A stretch of 64,000 bases of DNA from Chlorops oryzae (taxonomy: Eukaryota > Arthropoda > Insecta > Diptera > Chloropidae), in NCBI GenBank assembly GCA_020466095.1, contig CM035807.1, positions 38,714,348-38,778,347 on the forward strand, given 5' to 3'. A program made the position numbers and the translations under genes. The notes below the pieces were generated by a model. It was given only the letters and a program-made list of their open reading frames with translations. It was not told the DNA's origin and searched no databases. Shown here piece after piece: positions 1 through 13,565 of the stretch; the stretch's first letter is position 1, and each line of letters opens with the position of its first letter.

Positions 1-1250
1 CAAATGTGTATTAAAAGTCCATTTAATTTGTAATTTGTTTTAAATCCAACGGTAAAAGGCTCACAAGTTTTTGACAGAAAAAAAAACCTGATGTTTAACC
101 ACACCACGGAAGGCTTAAAATTTACCGTCGGAAGTACAAACCGAAGGGGTCAAGTGGAATGATGCCATTATATTCAATTGAAAAGTTTTTGGCACGCTCT
201 AAAGGCTATAAAAAGCATAAAAACCTCGCGTAAAAACTATAAAACGAAGATAAAATGAAAACCGCCAATATACACACATAAATGCAGTGCTCGGTAGAAA
301 GTATAATCCAAAAACTCAAATTCCAATGGAGCATTGAGCAATTGAAAAGGCTGCGTCAAAGAGAAGAATTCCTACCACACACAGAAGTGATGTTTGTTCA
401 TTGCAAATACTGGCGGAACATTTCGCCGCACATGTACAGTTTGAAATTTTGGAGGAGGCGTTACGAAAAAAGAGTTCCTACTCACGCTCAGTATTTGATA
501 CAACTCAATCTCTGTGTCATGGAAATCAAAAAATTCAAACATAATATTGTCACGAGGCTTCGGCTTCGGCTTCGGTTTTTATTAGAGCAGACCTTTTTTC
601 TTTCCTCCCATATTTGGTTTTCTTTTCTGCGTACTGATTCCTGTTCTGTTCTTTAACTTCAATCAGTGCACCAACAACGACTTTCGTTTTTATGCGTTAA
701 CGTAACGCATCTCGTTTCCACTCACTTAAAAGTACATTTCATGCTCGTCCCATTCTAACGCTTAGCGAAACGACGTATAAGATGCGATTTGGAGCGTTAC
801 GTTAATAAAGAGCAATCGAAAAAGCCATGAAAAAGTTCCGTGAGCGCAGAGAGAGAGAGGACACCAAAGTGATTTTGGTACAGTCAACAGTTAAAAGTGT
901 TTCGAACCAATTGTTGGCTTAAACCCCTTTTTTTCCATGTTCTGATTCGACTCATTGCAAATGCGTGAACTTACATTGACATATCTAGAAAAAATTGTTA
1001 TTATTTTAAACTAAATATAATGAAAATACCCGAAACTAGACGGTAGAGAAATAAAAAGAATGAAAAACCATATAAATACGCATTAAATGAGCCAACATCC
1101 AAACATACAATTGTGCGACACTTAACAAAATGATTATGAGCCATCTCAGTCGCACTTAAAAGCATCATAAACGACGACATTTATGGCCAAACAAAGCACT
1201 AACCTGTAAAATTCTACCCGAAACGAGTACTAATTGACTTGCGCACGAGA
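1..1250. other. AT-rich single-copy sequence, no gene recognised
   Basis: No transposon end or recognisable protein is visible. An ATG-initiated frame of 124 codons at 282-656 (+) is rich in Leu, Arg and Phe and contains a low-complexity Arg-Leu run (from cttcgg repeats near 560-580). It resembles no family I know and is probably open by chance. Around 690-710 the motif ATGCGTTAACGTAACGCAT is a near-palindrome, and a related GCGTTACGTTAA recurs at about 800. Confidence 0.5.
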
Positions 1251-1905
1251 TCGAAAAGTTCTCACATTGAGAAAACCGAATTTCAAATAAAATGAGATTT
1301 TCCTTGTTCAAGGCAAGAAACCCAAACGGACCGAGCCGAAATCAATGAGAGGCAGAGAGAGCGATAGCTTGATACTCTCTTGAGTGGCTCACGCTCGCAC
1401 TCACACATCAAAGTATGACAGAAGCATGGCTGCTCGCAACCACACAAAACACACACCAGTGCATTCTATTATGGGTGCCGTACACACATTCGGTTAACTG
1501 GATCAATGACCATTTAATAGTGCCGTCTCTTTCGAGTTCATGGGCTATGCCTTTAATGCGTTTGCGCTTCGTTTTATGGCTGCTTTTCTCATTGCTTTTG
1601 AGTTATCGGCAATTTCGCCTTTCGCCTTTCGCAATCATGGCTTCCGCGTGCTGCAACTGCTTCGCGGTCGCTTGCCGTAGGGGCGTGGCCTCAGAATTTT
1701 ATGTTCGTTTTATGGACCATTTTTATGCGTTCACGCTACTGTTTAGCTGCTTTGGAAAGCTGCCGCCGATCCGACGGTTAATTTTGATATTGTTGTTTTG
1801 TTGTCATGATTATTTCAATTTTCATTATATTACTGCATTAACATCAACTACACCAACGACACTAAGAGAAGCAACAATTATGTTAACATTGAATTTATGA
1901 GATCA
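1250..1905. promoter_or_regulatory. candidate cis-regulatory block
   Basis: This block is richer in G+C and less repetitive than its surroundings. It carries short motifs typical of fly enhancers: TTTATGG at 1573-1579 and 1709-1715 with a related TTTTATGC at 1721-1728 (Caudal/Abd-B-like), GGGGCGTGGCC at 1680-1690 (Sp/KLF-like), and GAGAG runs near 1345-1380. It also holds a 161-codon ATG frame at 1415-1900 (+), among the longest in the window, whose product is rich in Leu, Phe, Cys and Ser and matches nothing I recognise. The motif matches are seen directly; the regulatory role is inference. A chance ORF in unique sequence is the main alternative. Confidence 0.2.
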
Positions 1906-4900
1906 TTTTATTAGTTTTTTATGCCCCTTCGAAATGGTTTGATGTGAGAATTTATTGAATAAACTTATTGGCCACAGGAAGAGCAATGTTGTTAATCATT
2001 TGATTATTATTGAGCTGCTTCAATTTGAACCTCAGATTTTGGGAATTTTCAATGTTAATGTTGTCCTATTTAAAATAAGAATTTTGATTTAAGGATTTCA
2101 ACCACTTCTTAGGTATTCTATCAGTAAAAATTCCAAGTATTTTTTATCTTCAATACATATTTGTAAATAAACTTTAAGTCTTTGACTTTCGTAGTGGTTT
2201 AATCGCGTTGATAGTTTAACATAGCCAAATTTTCTGTTGGTAGTTTCTTTTTCGTACGTTTTTTTGTTTTTGTTTACTTGAAAAAATCTTCAATTTTTAA
2301 TTCTCAGAAGGTCGATTTCTCTCACATGCTTAACAGAAAGAATTATGGGCTCCACTGTATCAACTCATATAAACCGTCCTTTTTCACTTTGGAGACATTT
2401 TTTGTGGTCTTAGAATTTTATATGTATATTCGAGTTAAACGACATTGATTTGTTGGAGGCAGCTGCACAAGAAAATTTAAATTGAATCTAACAAATGCGG
2501 ACTAAAAATACAACAAAGCAATGCGAGAGGCTTTGCGTGTGCACAAACAGAAAAGCGAACTCGAATGCGAGAGTGTTAATTATTTATTCATTGCGCTGCA
2601 CGGTGTAGAAGAATCAAATTAAAATAATAAAGCCTTTTTATAAATAATTTCGTTGCGAGCAGACTACAAATTAGCTTTTAAAAAAATTTTATTTTCTTCA
2701 AAAATTAAAAAATCTATATTCAAAGCATAATTACTTTCTGAAAAGGGCCTGTATGATTGGATTTTATACTTTGCTTAGCTGTATTTTTTTGTTTGTTTCT
2801 AGGAAAACTTTATTTGAGATTTTATTAAAGTTTTTGATTTGCTGATGTTATGAAATAAAGCCAGACGTGTAGGAGGCCGTGAGCGACGGCGGAGACAGCA
2901 ACACAAGTGCAGTGGATTGATGTATGCAGTTTATTCACGTTTTTAGAAATAAAACAACGATTCAAATAAGAAAGTAATGCGAAAAACATGAAATTATTTT
3001 TCAAATTTGTACTATTTAATTTTCAGAGCCCTCCAAAAGGCTATTAAAAATATTTAATAAGGATTTTCTATTTGTTTTGATATGTGGAAATATAATCTAA
3101 TATTAAAATCTTAAAAATTTTGTTAAGATAGATAACCTTGCATAAGGCAATGATCAGGGAATTCAGGAGAGCAGCCCGCTTTTAAATAAATATTGAATAT
3201 GTACGAATTGCAAGGGATTGGTAAACGAGTTAAACTAAGCCAGTTATCAAGGTCAAAAATATTTAGGCACCTACAGCAGAAACATGCACGATTGGCCAAG
3301 AAAAAATAGAATTTTCATAAATGGTGCTTAATTCCCACAAAAAATAAGTTTGAAAGTGCGTTTTTTCCTGGCAAAATAAAATTGAATTACTAAATTATAT
3401 CGAAATTGCTACAAAAGAATTTTGTGTGAGAATCTCTCTCGAAGAAATAAAAATACATATTAAACTCGCTTCAGACAGCCAAAATAATTTATCAGTTAAA
3501 CAATAGGTTCATAAGAAATAAAATGTACATATTCATTCAGACATTCTTTATAAAAAAAAAAACCGCCGCTCTCGTCCAGTATGCAAAGGCAACAAAACGA
3601 AATGCTTTATTCTTGATATACAAACATACAGTGTGATAAAATTAAGAATATATTGTAAATATTTAAAAAAAATTTTCAACTTTCCTGCCACAGAAGCTTA
3701 AGAATACATCCAACATTAAAATGCAACGTACGTTGCTCATAATTTGAATTTTATTTTAAGCCGTTGCTGTTTCATAAAGTGTTTTTATTGCGAGGCTTCA
3801 AATATAATAATAAGCGGTGTATTTAATAAAAAATATTATGAGTTATTGAACAAGAACAAAATAAATAATTATTTAAAATAAACGAAATGTAATCCTTTCC
3901 TTAAATTTATGAACTTCTATTGAGAAAGGGTCTTGGCAAACGTCAACTGAAACGATTCTGCAGTCTTTGTCTTAGAATGAAATAATTTCATAAAAAATTA
4001 TAGTAATATAGCCCGTCAGAGCTTGGCATTTGGTTAATGACAAGACTCCATAATTTTCTTAAGAGACACGTAATGACTGCTGCTCCTATTAAAATATTGT
4101 AGTTTAAATGGGAGTAAGAAATCGCTTGTTTAGCTAAGTACAAGTAGGCAATAAAAAATTTCAATTACATGAATGGCGCGGGCGGAATTCTTAGGTAACT
4201 TGAAAACATTTTAATTTAGATTATAAAAAATCATCCCTATAATTTTAATGGTGGATAAAAAATTTAATTTTTTTCTCGAAGACATTTACGATATCGTTGC
4301 ACCGTACATATCCCACGGACTCCAAAGCCCCACAATAATGATATTTGGCCTTTTAATGGTACCATTAAATTGCCATATTTCTTGTTGCTTTGTTTGTTTT
4401 GTTTTTATAAGTGCTGTACGAATGTGAATTTTTGAATGTGATAATTGCTGATTTATGCACTTTAAAATAATGTTAAGTTCAAAGATAAGATGTTGAACTT
4501 TTTCAACGTTTTGCTGCGAAATTTTTGTGCAGTATGAAAACTGTTTTGTGAAAGAGTTGCTTTTACATAAAACACTCAATTAAAAAGAGGAATCAAAACC
4601 TAAACATTACATAATTAACAATGCCATATGGGCCAAATTGTTTTTAGTTATTCAGGCTAATGTAATTATCTAATAATCTTCATTTTGTTTCTCTTTTCCT
4701 TTTCCCTTATCAAGGAAATTCTTTTTAACTACTGTAATCGACAGGGTAATTTCAGTATAAAAAGCTCCTACGATATTCTTTTAAAAGACAGAATCATGTG
4801 AATCAAACCACACATTATTGAAATTATATGTTCGGAAGATGAAATTTTAAGTTTTACGACTTTTTGAAGTTAAATCAGGTTGGAATAATAAGGTTAATCT

Positions 4901-6152
4901 CACCCATGCGAAGCGGACTTTCAGTAAACGACTATTGGTTGTGCAAAATACGTAAACTCCAAAAAAAAAAGGACCGGACAAAATGAAAGAAACAAGCTTG
5001 ACAGCATTCTGAACGCTTGCACGCAGCAATTGTGATGAATTTCTGCTTAAACGTTTTACTTGCTGCATAATCGTTTAAATAATTTTAATGGACTGCACCA
5101 GGAGTGACCTGTAATTCACCGCTTTCATAAAAGCCTGCACATGTTGCGTGAAGCATCAGTGAACAGTCCAGCTAGCGTGTTTCTCTACAGTAGTCGGCTG
5201 TGAATGAACATGCCACATAACCGGCCGGAATTGCAATTTTGCGCAAATGGGTTTTGTTGTCGTAGCGACGGCTAAATATGTGCTTTTTTTTAAAACCGAA
5301 ATTGCTTTTTTAATAAACACGAAATTATGTAACGATACCCTCTTCATGAGGTGATGAGAAATTACTTTTAGGTACCACGCGAAGAGATCACTTTTTGCAG
5401 TGCCTTTAAGGGAAATTCGACCATAATTGCTTAAGTTTTACACATAAATGCTGCGTGTTGAGTGATTGTTAACAATATCGTATGCGCAATATTTCAAGGA
5501 GTAAGATGTCCCAAAGTGACCTTTCTGTACATTAAGTATTTAAAAGCTTATGTGATGATATATTTTACATTTTTTCTCAGTTTTTTTTTTTTTTTTTTAA
5601 AGAACTTCGAAGGTCATCTTGTTTTTAAAATCACCTATGACCAAAAAATTGACATATATTTCTTTTTGACAAAATTTTGAGCATCCCAATGTATGACATT
5701 GTTTTATATTCATCAGAAAAAAGCTTGTGGAAAGGAAAGGAAAATTTTTGGCTTTGGCTCGTGCTTACAAAAATATGTGTTTATAAGGCTCGTGTTTGAA
5801 TTATTTGGAATTAATAATGTAACATGTTAGTGCCGACAGTTAAATTTAAAGAAAAAATTCTGTTGCAAGAGCACTGAATACAAATTTTTTAATATCAACC
5901 AAATTAAAGTCTTAATGTCGCGCTTATATTGCCATACCCGATACACACGTCTACAGCAATTTCATTCTGTTAGCAAAAAAGTTAAAAAACGTAATACTTC
6001 TGTTGACTTCTGTTCAATTCCCTTATGAATATTGGTTGATATAAACCAAAACCCAACTTTTTCCAATATTAAACATCAAGATAACTAAAATACTCTTGTT
6101 TTAAAATCTTTTCTATGGTTTTCATAACAAGTGCTAGCATTGAATGTACCCT
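1906..6152. other. no gene seen; AT-rich sequence
   Basis: The sequence is AT-rich with stop codons in all frames. Frames up to 97 codons (4286-4579, minus) have no recognisable domains. A poly-T tract lies at about 5581-5599. I see no repeat family that recurs elsewhere in the window. Confidence 0.5.
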
Positions 6153-6849
6153 AAACAAGTAAGGGTGTTATAGTCAGGCAAGCCTGACAATAAAATACCC
6201 GACACAGACACACATCTTCAAATAATTTTTAATATCAGGAGTTGTTTAAGTCCATAGGGGCCCCATATACCACCTTTTGTTTAATTTCTTTATGAAAACC
6301 GCCCCTTTGCCACGCCCAATTTTCAAATTTTTCGGAATTATAATCGGAGGCTTAAATATACGCGCAAATTCTAAGTTTCATTGAATTATTTGGAAAAAGT
6401 CCGATTTTGGGGCAGTGTTGAGATTTTTGTGACAGGCCCTAGTACTGGAGGTACCTACCCTTAATAATGGACCGATCAAGAAAATTTTTGGGCAGGATGT
6501 TTATGGCTACAAAGGAAGTATAAGTGCCAATTTTCGTTCAAGTCCCATTGGCGTTTCGGGAGTAGGAGAAAATTTTCGAAAAAATTCTGCCACGCCCATT
6601 TTTTTAATTTTTGTAAATCACATTAATTGGCCTAAAATATGTTCAAATGCCAACATTCATCGAAATATCTTGAAAAACATCGGCTTTAGAGCAGTTTTTG
6701 TGATTTTCATAACTGATCCTAGTACTGGAGGTATCCCTAAAAATGGTCCGATCGGGTCCACTCTCGAACTTGTTCTTACTCATGTCCCCGTGAGAACGCA
6801 TACCAAATTTCGTCACGATAGCTCAACTCCTTCGATAAGATAACTGTAT

Positions 6850-6887
<38 letters not shown>

Positions 6888-7045
6888 GGACGGAAAGACA
6901 GACAGACATGGCTAAATCGAATCTCCTGGTGACGCTGATCATTTCTATATATATTCTGTATGGTCTATCTCGACTGGTTCTGGGTGTTACACACAACCAC
7001 TCAAACGCAATATACCCTCGACACAGAGTGTGTCGGGTATAAAAA
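6153..7045 (-). mobile_element. mini-me-like repeat, family A copy 1 (full length)
   Basis: Read on the minus strand, this copy starts TTTTTATACCCGACACACTC and ends in the family's CTTACTTGTTT. It is about 893 bp, close to the 870 bp of the other complete copy at 27801. The core lies between a TA-rich tract (about 6945-6955) and a (GTCT)n tract, seen here as GACA repeats at about 6851-6904. A short core between (TA)n and (GTCY)n is the established description of dipteran mini-me elements. No protein-coding capacity is visible. Inner segments such as ggtacctccagtactaggg and gtgggcgtggcaaaggggc recur in the other copies. Confidence 0.75.
6851..6904. repeat. (GACA)n microsatellite in family A copy 1
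   Basis: About eleven GACA units are followed by GACG variants. This is the proto-microsatellite flank of the mini-me-like core and the longest such tract among the copies in this window. Confidence 0.9.
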
Positions 7046-8271
7046 TGATCTGAACAAGACCAGTCGAGAACTAGTTCTTACTTACGTCTCACTGTGCCAC
7101 ATGAGCCACACAAGACGCCAAAGCTGAAGGTTTGAATTTTTTTCAACTTTTTTTAGTTTTTTAAATGGTTTCTCACTTAAAACCATGTAAGTTACAAAGC
7201 TAAAGTCAGTCAAACCCGACTTTAGAATACAAAGCTTCCCACGAGATCGACACAACCTATGATTTGAATTTGAGTCCTCTACTATCTCCGATCTAAGGGA
7301 TAGCCGACCCAGCAAAAGGCTGTAGCGTCACTATGAAGGGTTGGCAATTGCACATAGATATCATTGGCTAAAAGTGTAAAACTGCTAAGTCTAAGTTCTG
7401 TTGCTCTTCGCCATTTGTTAATGTGTTATTTAATGTTTTTATAAGTCCAATAGCTCGTTTAGCGAGATCGTGAACAAAGCTCATGTTACGAAATTTTACA
7501 CAATTTTACGAAATTGTACAAGTTGTTGAGGAGTTCCAGAAAACACCTCCAAGGACTAATAAAAGAACTATTGTATCAAATTTTAAGTAAAAAGACTTTG
7601 TTATGATAAATAAATTTTTTTCTCTTTTTCAATTAATTTCAATTTCTAAATAATTGCTAAAAGAATTATTTTTAATAGGCTTTTGGCTTGTCAAAATCTT
7701 CCTCATAAAATTTAATCTGCATTCAAAGATAAACTAAAAAGTTATCCAAATTTTTTAAAAGAATTTTTAAATGACTCAATGCAGCTAAATTTCTTTTGAA
7801 ATTTTATGATAAATGAACTTTGAAAGTCTATAGAGTACAAAATTCTTATCAAAGTGTTTCTATGCCCAAAAAAAAAATCTGATAAATTTAATTGCCTTTA
7901 AAATAAGCTAGACAAGATATAAATCGGACAAACGAATCAAGAGTAATTATAAAATTAGTAATGCAATATTTTTTCTCATTTTTCAAAATCAGCTTTTTTT
8001 AGGCAAAAAGCTTTACTGATTTTGCGCGAGGTCTAAGTCTTCCAAACTATACAAGTTTTATATACCAAAGTTATTGTTTTTTAATAGATTTAGAAAAAAA
8101 AATGTTCCCGTTTACATTTCGAAAAAAGTTGAAAAAGTGAAACGGTCTTATATATGTACATATATACATATATATCGATCTCCATGCGGTGCTTAGATCT
8201 CGTTGTTCCAAACTCTGCATAAAACTGATATGCCCTGCTGAAGCTGGGCATAAAAATGTATGAGTATATAT
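7046..8271. other. no gene seen
   Basis: AT-rich sequence without recognised repeats, apart from a TA/CATA-rich tract at about 8150-8175. Short open frames look like chance. Confidence 0.5.
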
Positions 8272-8320
8272 CAGTGGCGTAGGTAGGATTTTGAAAAGGG
8301 GGAGAGGGGGGATTACAAAT
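8272..8320 (+). mobile_element. isolated DNA-transposon terminus (CAGTGGCGTAGG)
   Basis: CAGTGGCGTAGGTAGG followed by a G-rich stretch resembles the terminus at 42156 (minus), CAGTGGCGTAGCGAGG. The two are probably ends of the same or related cut-and-paste elements. No matching opposite end is visible nearby, so this is a relic. Confidence 0.4.
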
Positions 8321-9161
8321 AGTAATAAGTTTTGAAAAACTCAATAAAAACTCAAACTAATATAAGATACATTATTTCAAATTTCATTGTACCACACAAT
8401 GATCTTGGCATTTCATACCGGTTGAACCACATTTTAAATCGTAAATTGAACTTTAATGAACAGACCGCTTCTTAAATTAGTCTTAGGTTTGTGACTATGT
8501 ATGACTATGCACTAGGGATGATCAAAAGCTATCGATGTTCATTTAACGTTGCCACATTCGTTGTATTTAGCTGAAATTGGCTATTTTTATAGAAATGGTT
8601 TTAGATATTTTCGCAGCATTTATACTGATTTGAAACCAAACATAAATAAATTCATCCAAAACTAGACCTAGATTGATGTTGAGGTTTGTTTATCGTCTGG
8701 CAGCAGGTTTAATTGAAAACGAACAGAAGCATTGAAATTGAATGTATTCCACTCAGGTTAACATAAACCTACGGCAGGATTTCCATTGCCAATGTGGATA
8801 AATTAGTTCTTAATCATTTTTGAATCAGTTCATTATATTGCACGTTTCATATGTAGTTTCTTGAGAAGCGTACTAAGGGGTAATTTAGTAAGAAAAACTT
8901 TTTTATGATTTTAAAATACATAAATCTAAAAATATTTGATAAAATACCAAATTTTGGTCATAAGCTTTTTTTTTTGCTATTTGAGCTTTTTCGTTTTTGA
9001 TATTTTCCGATTAAACAAAAAACTCATGGCAGCGCTGTGTTCGCTTAAATATAATGCTCGAATTCGTCATCGATTATTCGCAAGCATAGATCTAAAAGGG
9101 CACCCTTATGCAGGGTGCATATATACCGAATTTAAAACACATTCATTCCTTCACATTTTAT
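8321..9161. other. no gene seen
   Basis: AT-rich sequence. The longest frames, up to 75 codons at 8936-9163 (+), are unrecognised. Confidence 0.5.
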
Positions 9162-9788
9162 GAGGCAAGCAAGCGCAAGCAAGCAAGGAATATTAGTTTT
9201 GTGCGGATCTTGTAACAGGCTGAATTAAGCTGTCCGTTCGTTCATCCGTCCGTCCGACTATCTGTCTGTCATCGGATCTCCTCCAAAACGGCTACACCTA
9301 TCACGTCGAAATTCGATACACGGGTATATCGGGCCCCGAGTTTGATTCTAAGTGAAAATGGGAGGCAGCCGCCAACTGCCATGCGCAGAAAATAATTTAA
9401 TATGTTTTGAGTAAAAGATTTATAACTCGCGAGCCACTCAATAAATGTCATTGATATTTGGAACACTTGAAAATTACTAAAAGAGACGTATTTTGGAGAA
9501 AATTCGACGTCGTCCTCCTACAGCAACTCCCGGAAATGTGCCTTCAAATATTGGTCTATCATGTGCAAGGTCCGCCTACCACAATGCCTACAAATAGGGA
9601 TTTTTCGTAACTTCCCAAGTAAAAAGCGTAGAGGCTTCAAATTTTTAAAATTGGTCTACCAAGAGGAATGAAAGGTGAAGGAGGAAATTTGATGTGGTCC
9701 GCCGACTTCCATGCCCATAAACACTGATTTTGATTAGCTTCTGTACAGAATGGCAAAACATAATGCGCTTCGCTTTCGTACTTGTTGT
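9162..9788 (+). mobile_element. mini-me-like repeat, family B copy 1 (diverged)
   Basis: The sequence GGAATATTAGTTTTGTGCGG, followed by a TCCGTCCGTCC tract and then TCGGATCTCCTCC, aligns with the cleaner family B copy at 49221-50103. The ending CGTACTTGTTGT also corresponds. This copy has lost the core next to the GTCY tract and is more diverged. A tandem GCAAGCAAGC stretch sits at its left edge. No ORF is supported. Confidence 0.65.
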
Positions 9789-12700
9789 AAAATATCTTTG
9801 AAAATTAAACTGTCAAACGGACTTCCCTGCTTTGTATAGTCAAAAATTTTTTAAATCTTTTTGGTTGAAGACAAGTTTTGCTTTTCCTTTTCAATTAACC
9901 AGTTTTTTCATTGATTTTATCTCGCAACTGTTGAATTCAATCTTTTTAGATTTAAAAATCAAATCCAGATGATTTATCAACAAGATTGCGCATAATTCTA
10001 AAATGGCCAAGTGGCCATTAATCCTCAGCTTTTGCTTGTATGAAACTCAATTGATATATGTATGTAGGAGACTTTACATACCTTTGATCGCTAACACTTC
10101 GTGAACTTCAACAAAGAATGTATTTATATTTATCTTAATGTGGATTGTTGTGTACGAAGCAAAGAATTTTTTTGACTCATAGTTATGTATCGAAAAATAA
10201 ACTAAATTGGGGAACACATGAGAATACCTCTGAGCACAAGAATAATGGTCCACAAGAAAACACTTTTTATTATATTCACAATTTTCGTTCAATTTCATTG
10301 GAAATCGGATTTCTGTCTGGATTTCCACACATATAGCTACATATAAGCACTTTATTCTCAGTTAACTTTTCTTGATGCTTCCAAATAATTGAACACTCAT
10401 TCTGAATAAATAATTTCTTCACTTTTCGATCAAAAGACGCCAACTTTTAATTTAAATTATTGGCATTAAATTACATTTTTAAAAAGTTATATCAAGGAAT
10501 ATGCGGTTTTTGGTTTTGTATATGATCAGCGTCCTCGTGGCCACAACAAGAAATTCCAACTGAATGTTTTGAAACCATAAAAGGATGCATAGAAGCTATC
10601 GATGCGTTCGGAACGAAATGTGTTAAAAATGGAAATAATGGCCTTAGCAAAGCAACTGCAAGAAATTCCAAACAAAAGAACGAGACCATATGAGCACATC
10701 GCCATAAAAAAGTTCAGCAAATCGTTACGCTACCTTCAAATTTTCAAAAGCCGCTTCAGTAAACAACATAAAAAAATCATAAAAAAAGGCACCACAAGAT
10801 TTCGTGTTTAGATGTTGCAAATAAGCAGTTGCCAAGGTCACAAAATTCGTTCTTGAATTGTTGATTTTCAGACTGCCTTCCAAGGAAGAACATAAAAAAC
10901 CGAAAACGCACCTTTTTAGATGCACCAAGAAACAATCACTTGTCAGCATAGCCTGTTCTTGGTTTTTCCTATCCTAATTAAACGTAAGAAAATGACCTTT
11001 CAAATTTGTTTTTTAATGCTTCCATTTCAAAGGTTCGCACAACAAAAGGTGCCTACTTTTTCAAGGTCAACTCTCATAATGATTGATACTAATTTCAGGT
11101 TGGTTTGCTAAGGAGAAGTATGATTGCGATTTTATTTACTTTGCAATGTGTATCGCAGAAAGTAATTTCTATACTTCAGGTGAACATAATTTATGAAATT
11201 ATTATTAGTGTTTAAGATTTTGAAGGTCAGCGCACATACAATAGTAAAAAGAGCTTAAAAGAATTTTTCTTCTTACTTTTTGTGACAATTATGATATGTC
11301 TGCAAGTCTGAACACAAATATGAATAATCTAATATTTTACTTCGATGAGTCCTTCTATTTAAAACCAATCATCTATGAGACTTAAAATTTTTACTTAGCC
11401 TCCACGTGAACTGAGCAAAGGCCTCACCTTGGCTGAAGATAACCACCGAGAACCCAGTTCTTTCATTTAATTAAAAAACAATGTAGAATTTTATTGCCTT
11501 GGACTGGATATATTTTTACCTTCAACTACGGGAACAGCGATTTTGCTAATTAATTAGTCAAGCTAAATATTTCTCAAAGTCAAAAAGTTAAAAGAATGTT
11601 GCACAAAACTGGGAAAGCTGCTCACCCAGAAAAAGGACATTTTTGGTTTTACAAAAAAAATTCGATTTCATTTCTCAAGTACTTGAAAATAAAAAGCGAC
11701 CAAAAAGCGGACTATCTTACAATTGATAATATTTAAGCGTAATCATATATGGCCCAAATATAGTGCGTGTAAAATATGTTGGAATTTTGACTAAATGTAT
11801 CTTCTATATGATGCCACGACTGTTGCATTAACAAACCTATTCAAAACAATAAAAGTCTATATTTTTGGAAAAATTATGTTGGGGATAAGTGCCGTGAAAG
11901 AGCCAGACTATGAAAAGCCACCTTCATTATTTCGGCAGCTGAGAAACGGATTTTGCCAACACTCAATTTTTATAATGGCAATACTGATTTCCCGTCATTC
12001 TAAAACAATCGATAGTTTGAACGCTTGTTTTTGTCACTCAAATGCAGGTAAATTCCTTCACATAATTTGGTTTTTTAGTATTTTGTTGTACATAAACTTA
12101 GGTACATGGATTATACATTGATTGTCTACATATTGCATATGGCGTTGCAGCTCCGTAAAAACTGAGATGAAATCGTTTGATATTGTTGTTATTTCGAAAT
12201 TTTGGGTCCACAAAAAAAAAAAAAAATGACATTGATAGAAGGTCATTAATCAATAAAGTTGACTCGGGGCTGAAAGGTGATTCTGATTCTTCGGACTCTA
12301 TATCACTCAGTCATCTAAAAGCAATGGTTGTTCGAAGCAAACTCAAAACCATACGAAATAGAAAGGAGGATAACTAAGTAGTTTCCAAAAAGTATATGAA
12401 TGAATGCACTTAAATTTTTATGAAAATATGTTCTACCGCCTGAAAATCATCACCTAGTAAAATAAAATGACGATAAGCTCAATAAGTAGGGAGATTATGC
12501 AAGATAATTGTTATAATTTGTATGTCAGTCAATGCTACTACTTAAGATTAGAAATAACCCATGCCCTGCAAAATGCGTTCTGATAAAAGGACCACCATAC
12601 ATATGTATGTACAATGCACATATATACAAAATAAAGTATATTTTCTCAAGGCAGCACAAATTCGGACGAGATTATTAAATTACAAAAACAAAATAGTTTT

Positions 12701-13140
12701 TTTCGAAAATATGAAATTTGGCGGCCAACTTCACGCAAAAAGGACTTCCTCAGTAAATTTAAGCAATTTGACAACTTTTTTTTTCTTTGGATCTCAAAAG
12801 TGGAGGACTAGGATCACCTCCATCCAGAAATGATAGTTTTGTTTGGAGAAAATGGAACCCAAGCCGCAAACCTTCTTGAGATTCAATAATTGATATCATT
12901 TGAAAATCTTTGATAAACCATTACGTATATAATTTAAATTATGTTTATTTTTTTTTGGCGGATTTGGCTTAACGGCTTCTTATTTCTTGCGTCTGGACTC
13001 CGCTGTGTGAGATTTTAACCTCGCAATTCTCGTTTTCTAGTCATGTGTTCGCCAGTCGACACCAAAGTCGGAGATTTTTTTTCGTTTTAAACTTTAAAAT
13101 CACATAAAATGTTGTTTTAACTTTAACAAAGTTTTTTTTT
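9789..13140. other. no gene recognised
   Basis: AT-rich sequence. At 10560-10690 (+) a stretch reads through about 44 codons without a stop in two overlapping frames, but no domain is apparent. A 108-codon frame at 11795-12121 (+) is also unrecognised. No repeat shared with the rest of the window was found. Confidence 0.45.
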
Positions 13141-13565
13141 GTACCTTTTTCGAAGGAACGGGTAAATTTATTTTGGCACGGAGTTTGTAACAGACCGAAG
13201 GAGTCGCGATAGATATAGACATTTATATATAGTTTTGATCAGGGTGACGAGAGGAGTCGATCTAGCCATGTCTGTCTGTCTGTCGGTCACAAATTAGTTT
13301 TTCGCAATTTACTCCTAAACCATGAAAGATATATGAGATTTGGCATGGACCTTTTGCCCCTGGTAAATGTCCGAAAAACTGCTTACAAATTTTTTTCGTA
13401 GTCCTATCTAGGGCTGTAGGAAGTGGTTCAGATGTTTCAAAAATCGAGATATTTAAGGTTTGTCGCGGATAGCTTTTGCACTATACATCCCAGACTACTG
13501 AAATTTGGAGTGGGTATAGCTTTGGTTGAAAAAAATCATCGCTATAACTATGGTCACCATCCTAC
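13141..13565 (+). mobile_element. mini-me-like repeat, family C fragment
   Basis: The core layout is clear: TATATATAGTTTTGATCAGG, then GTCGATCTAGCCATG, then a (TGTC)n tract at about 13268-13290. The body that follows (tccgaaaaactgcttac..., aaatttggagtgggta) is not shared with families A or B. The left edge is a degenerate version of the usual TTTTATACC start. No coding capacity is seen. Confidence 0.6.

Noticed and set aside
282..656. 124-codon frame as a gene
   Set aside because: Contains a low-complexity Arg/Leu run from cttcgg repeats and shows no family resemblance.
1415..1900. 161-codon ATG frame as a gene
   Set aside because: Odd composition, no domain, no splice or promoter support. 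A chance frame in unique sequence is at least as likely; kept only as a remark.
6851..6904. CRISPR-like or regulatory array
   Set aside because: It is a plain GACA microsatellite, expected next to a mini-me-like core.
12953..13040. tRNA gene (TGGCTTAACGG as A box)
   Set aside because: The downstream B-box match is poor (gattttaacctc), and no cloverleaf can be drawn.
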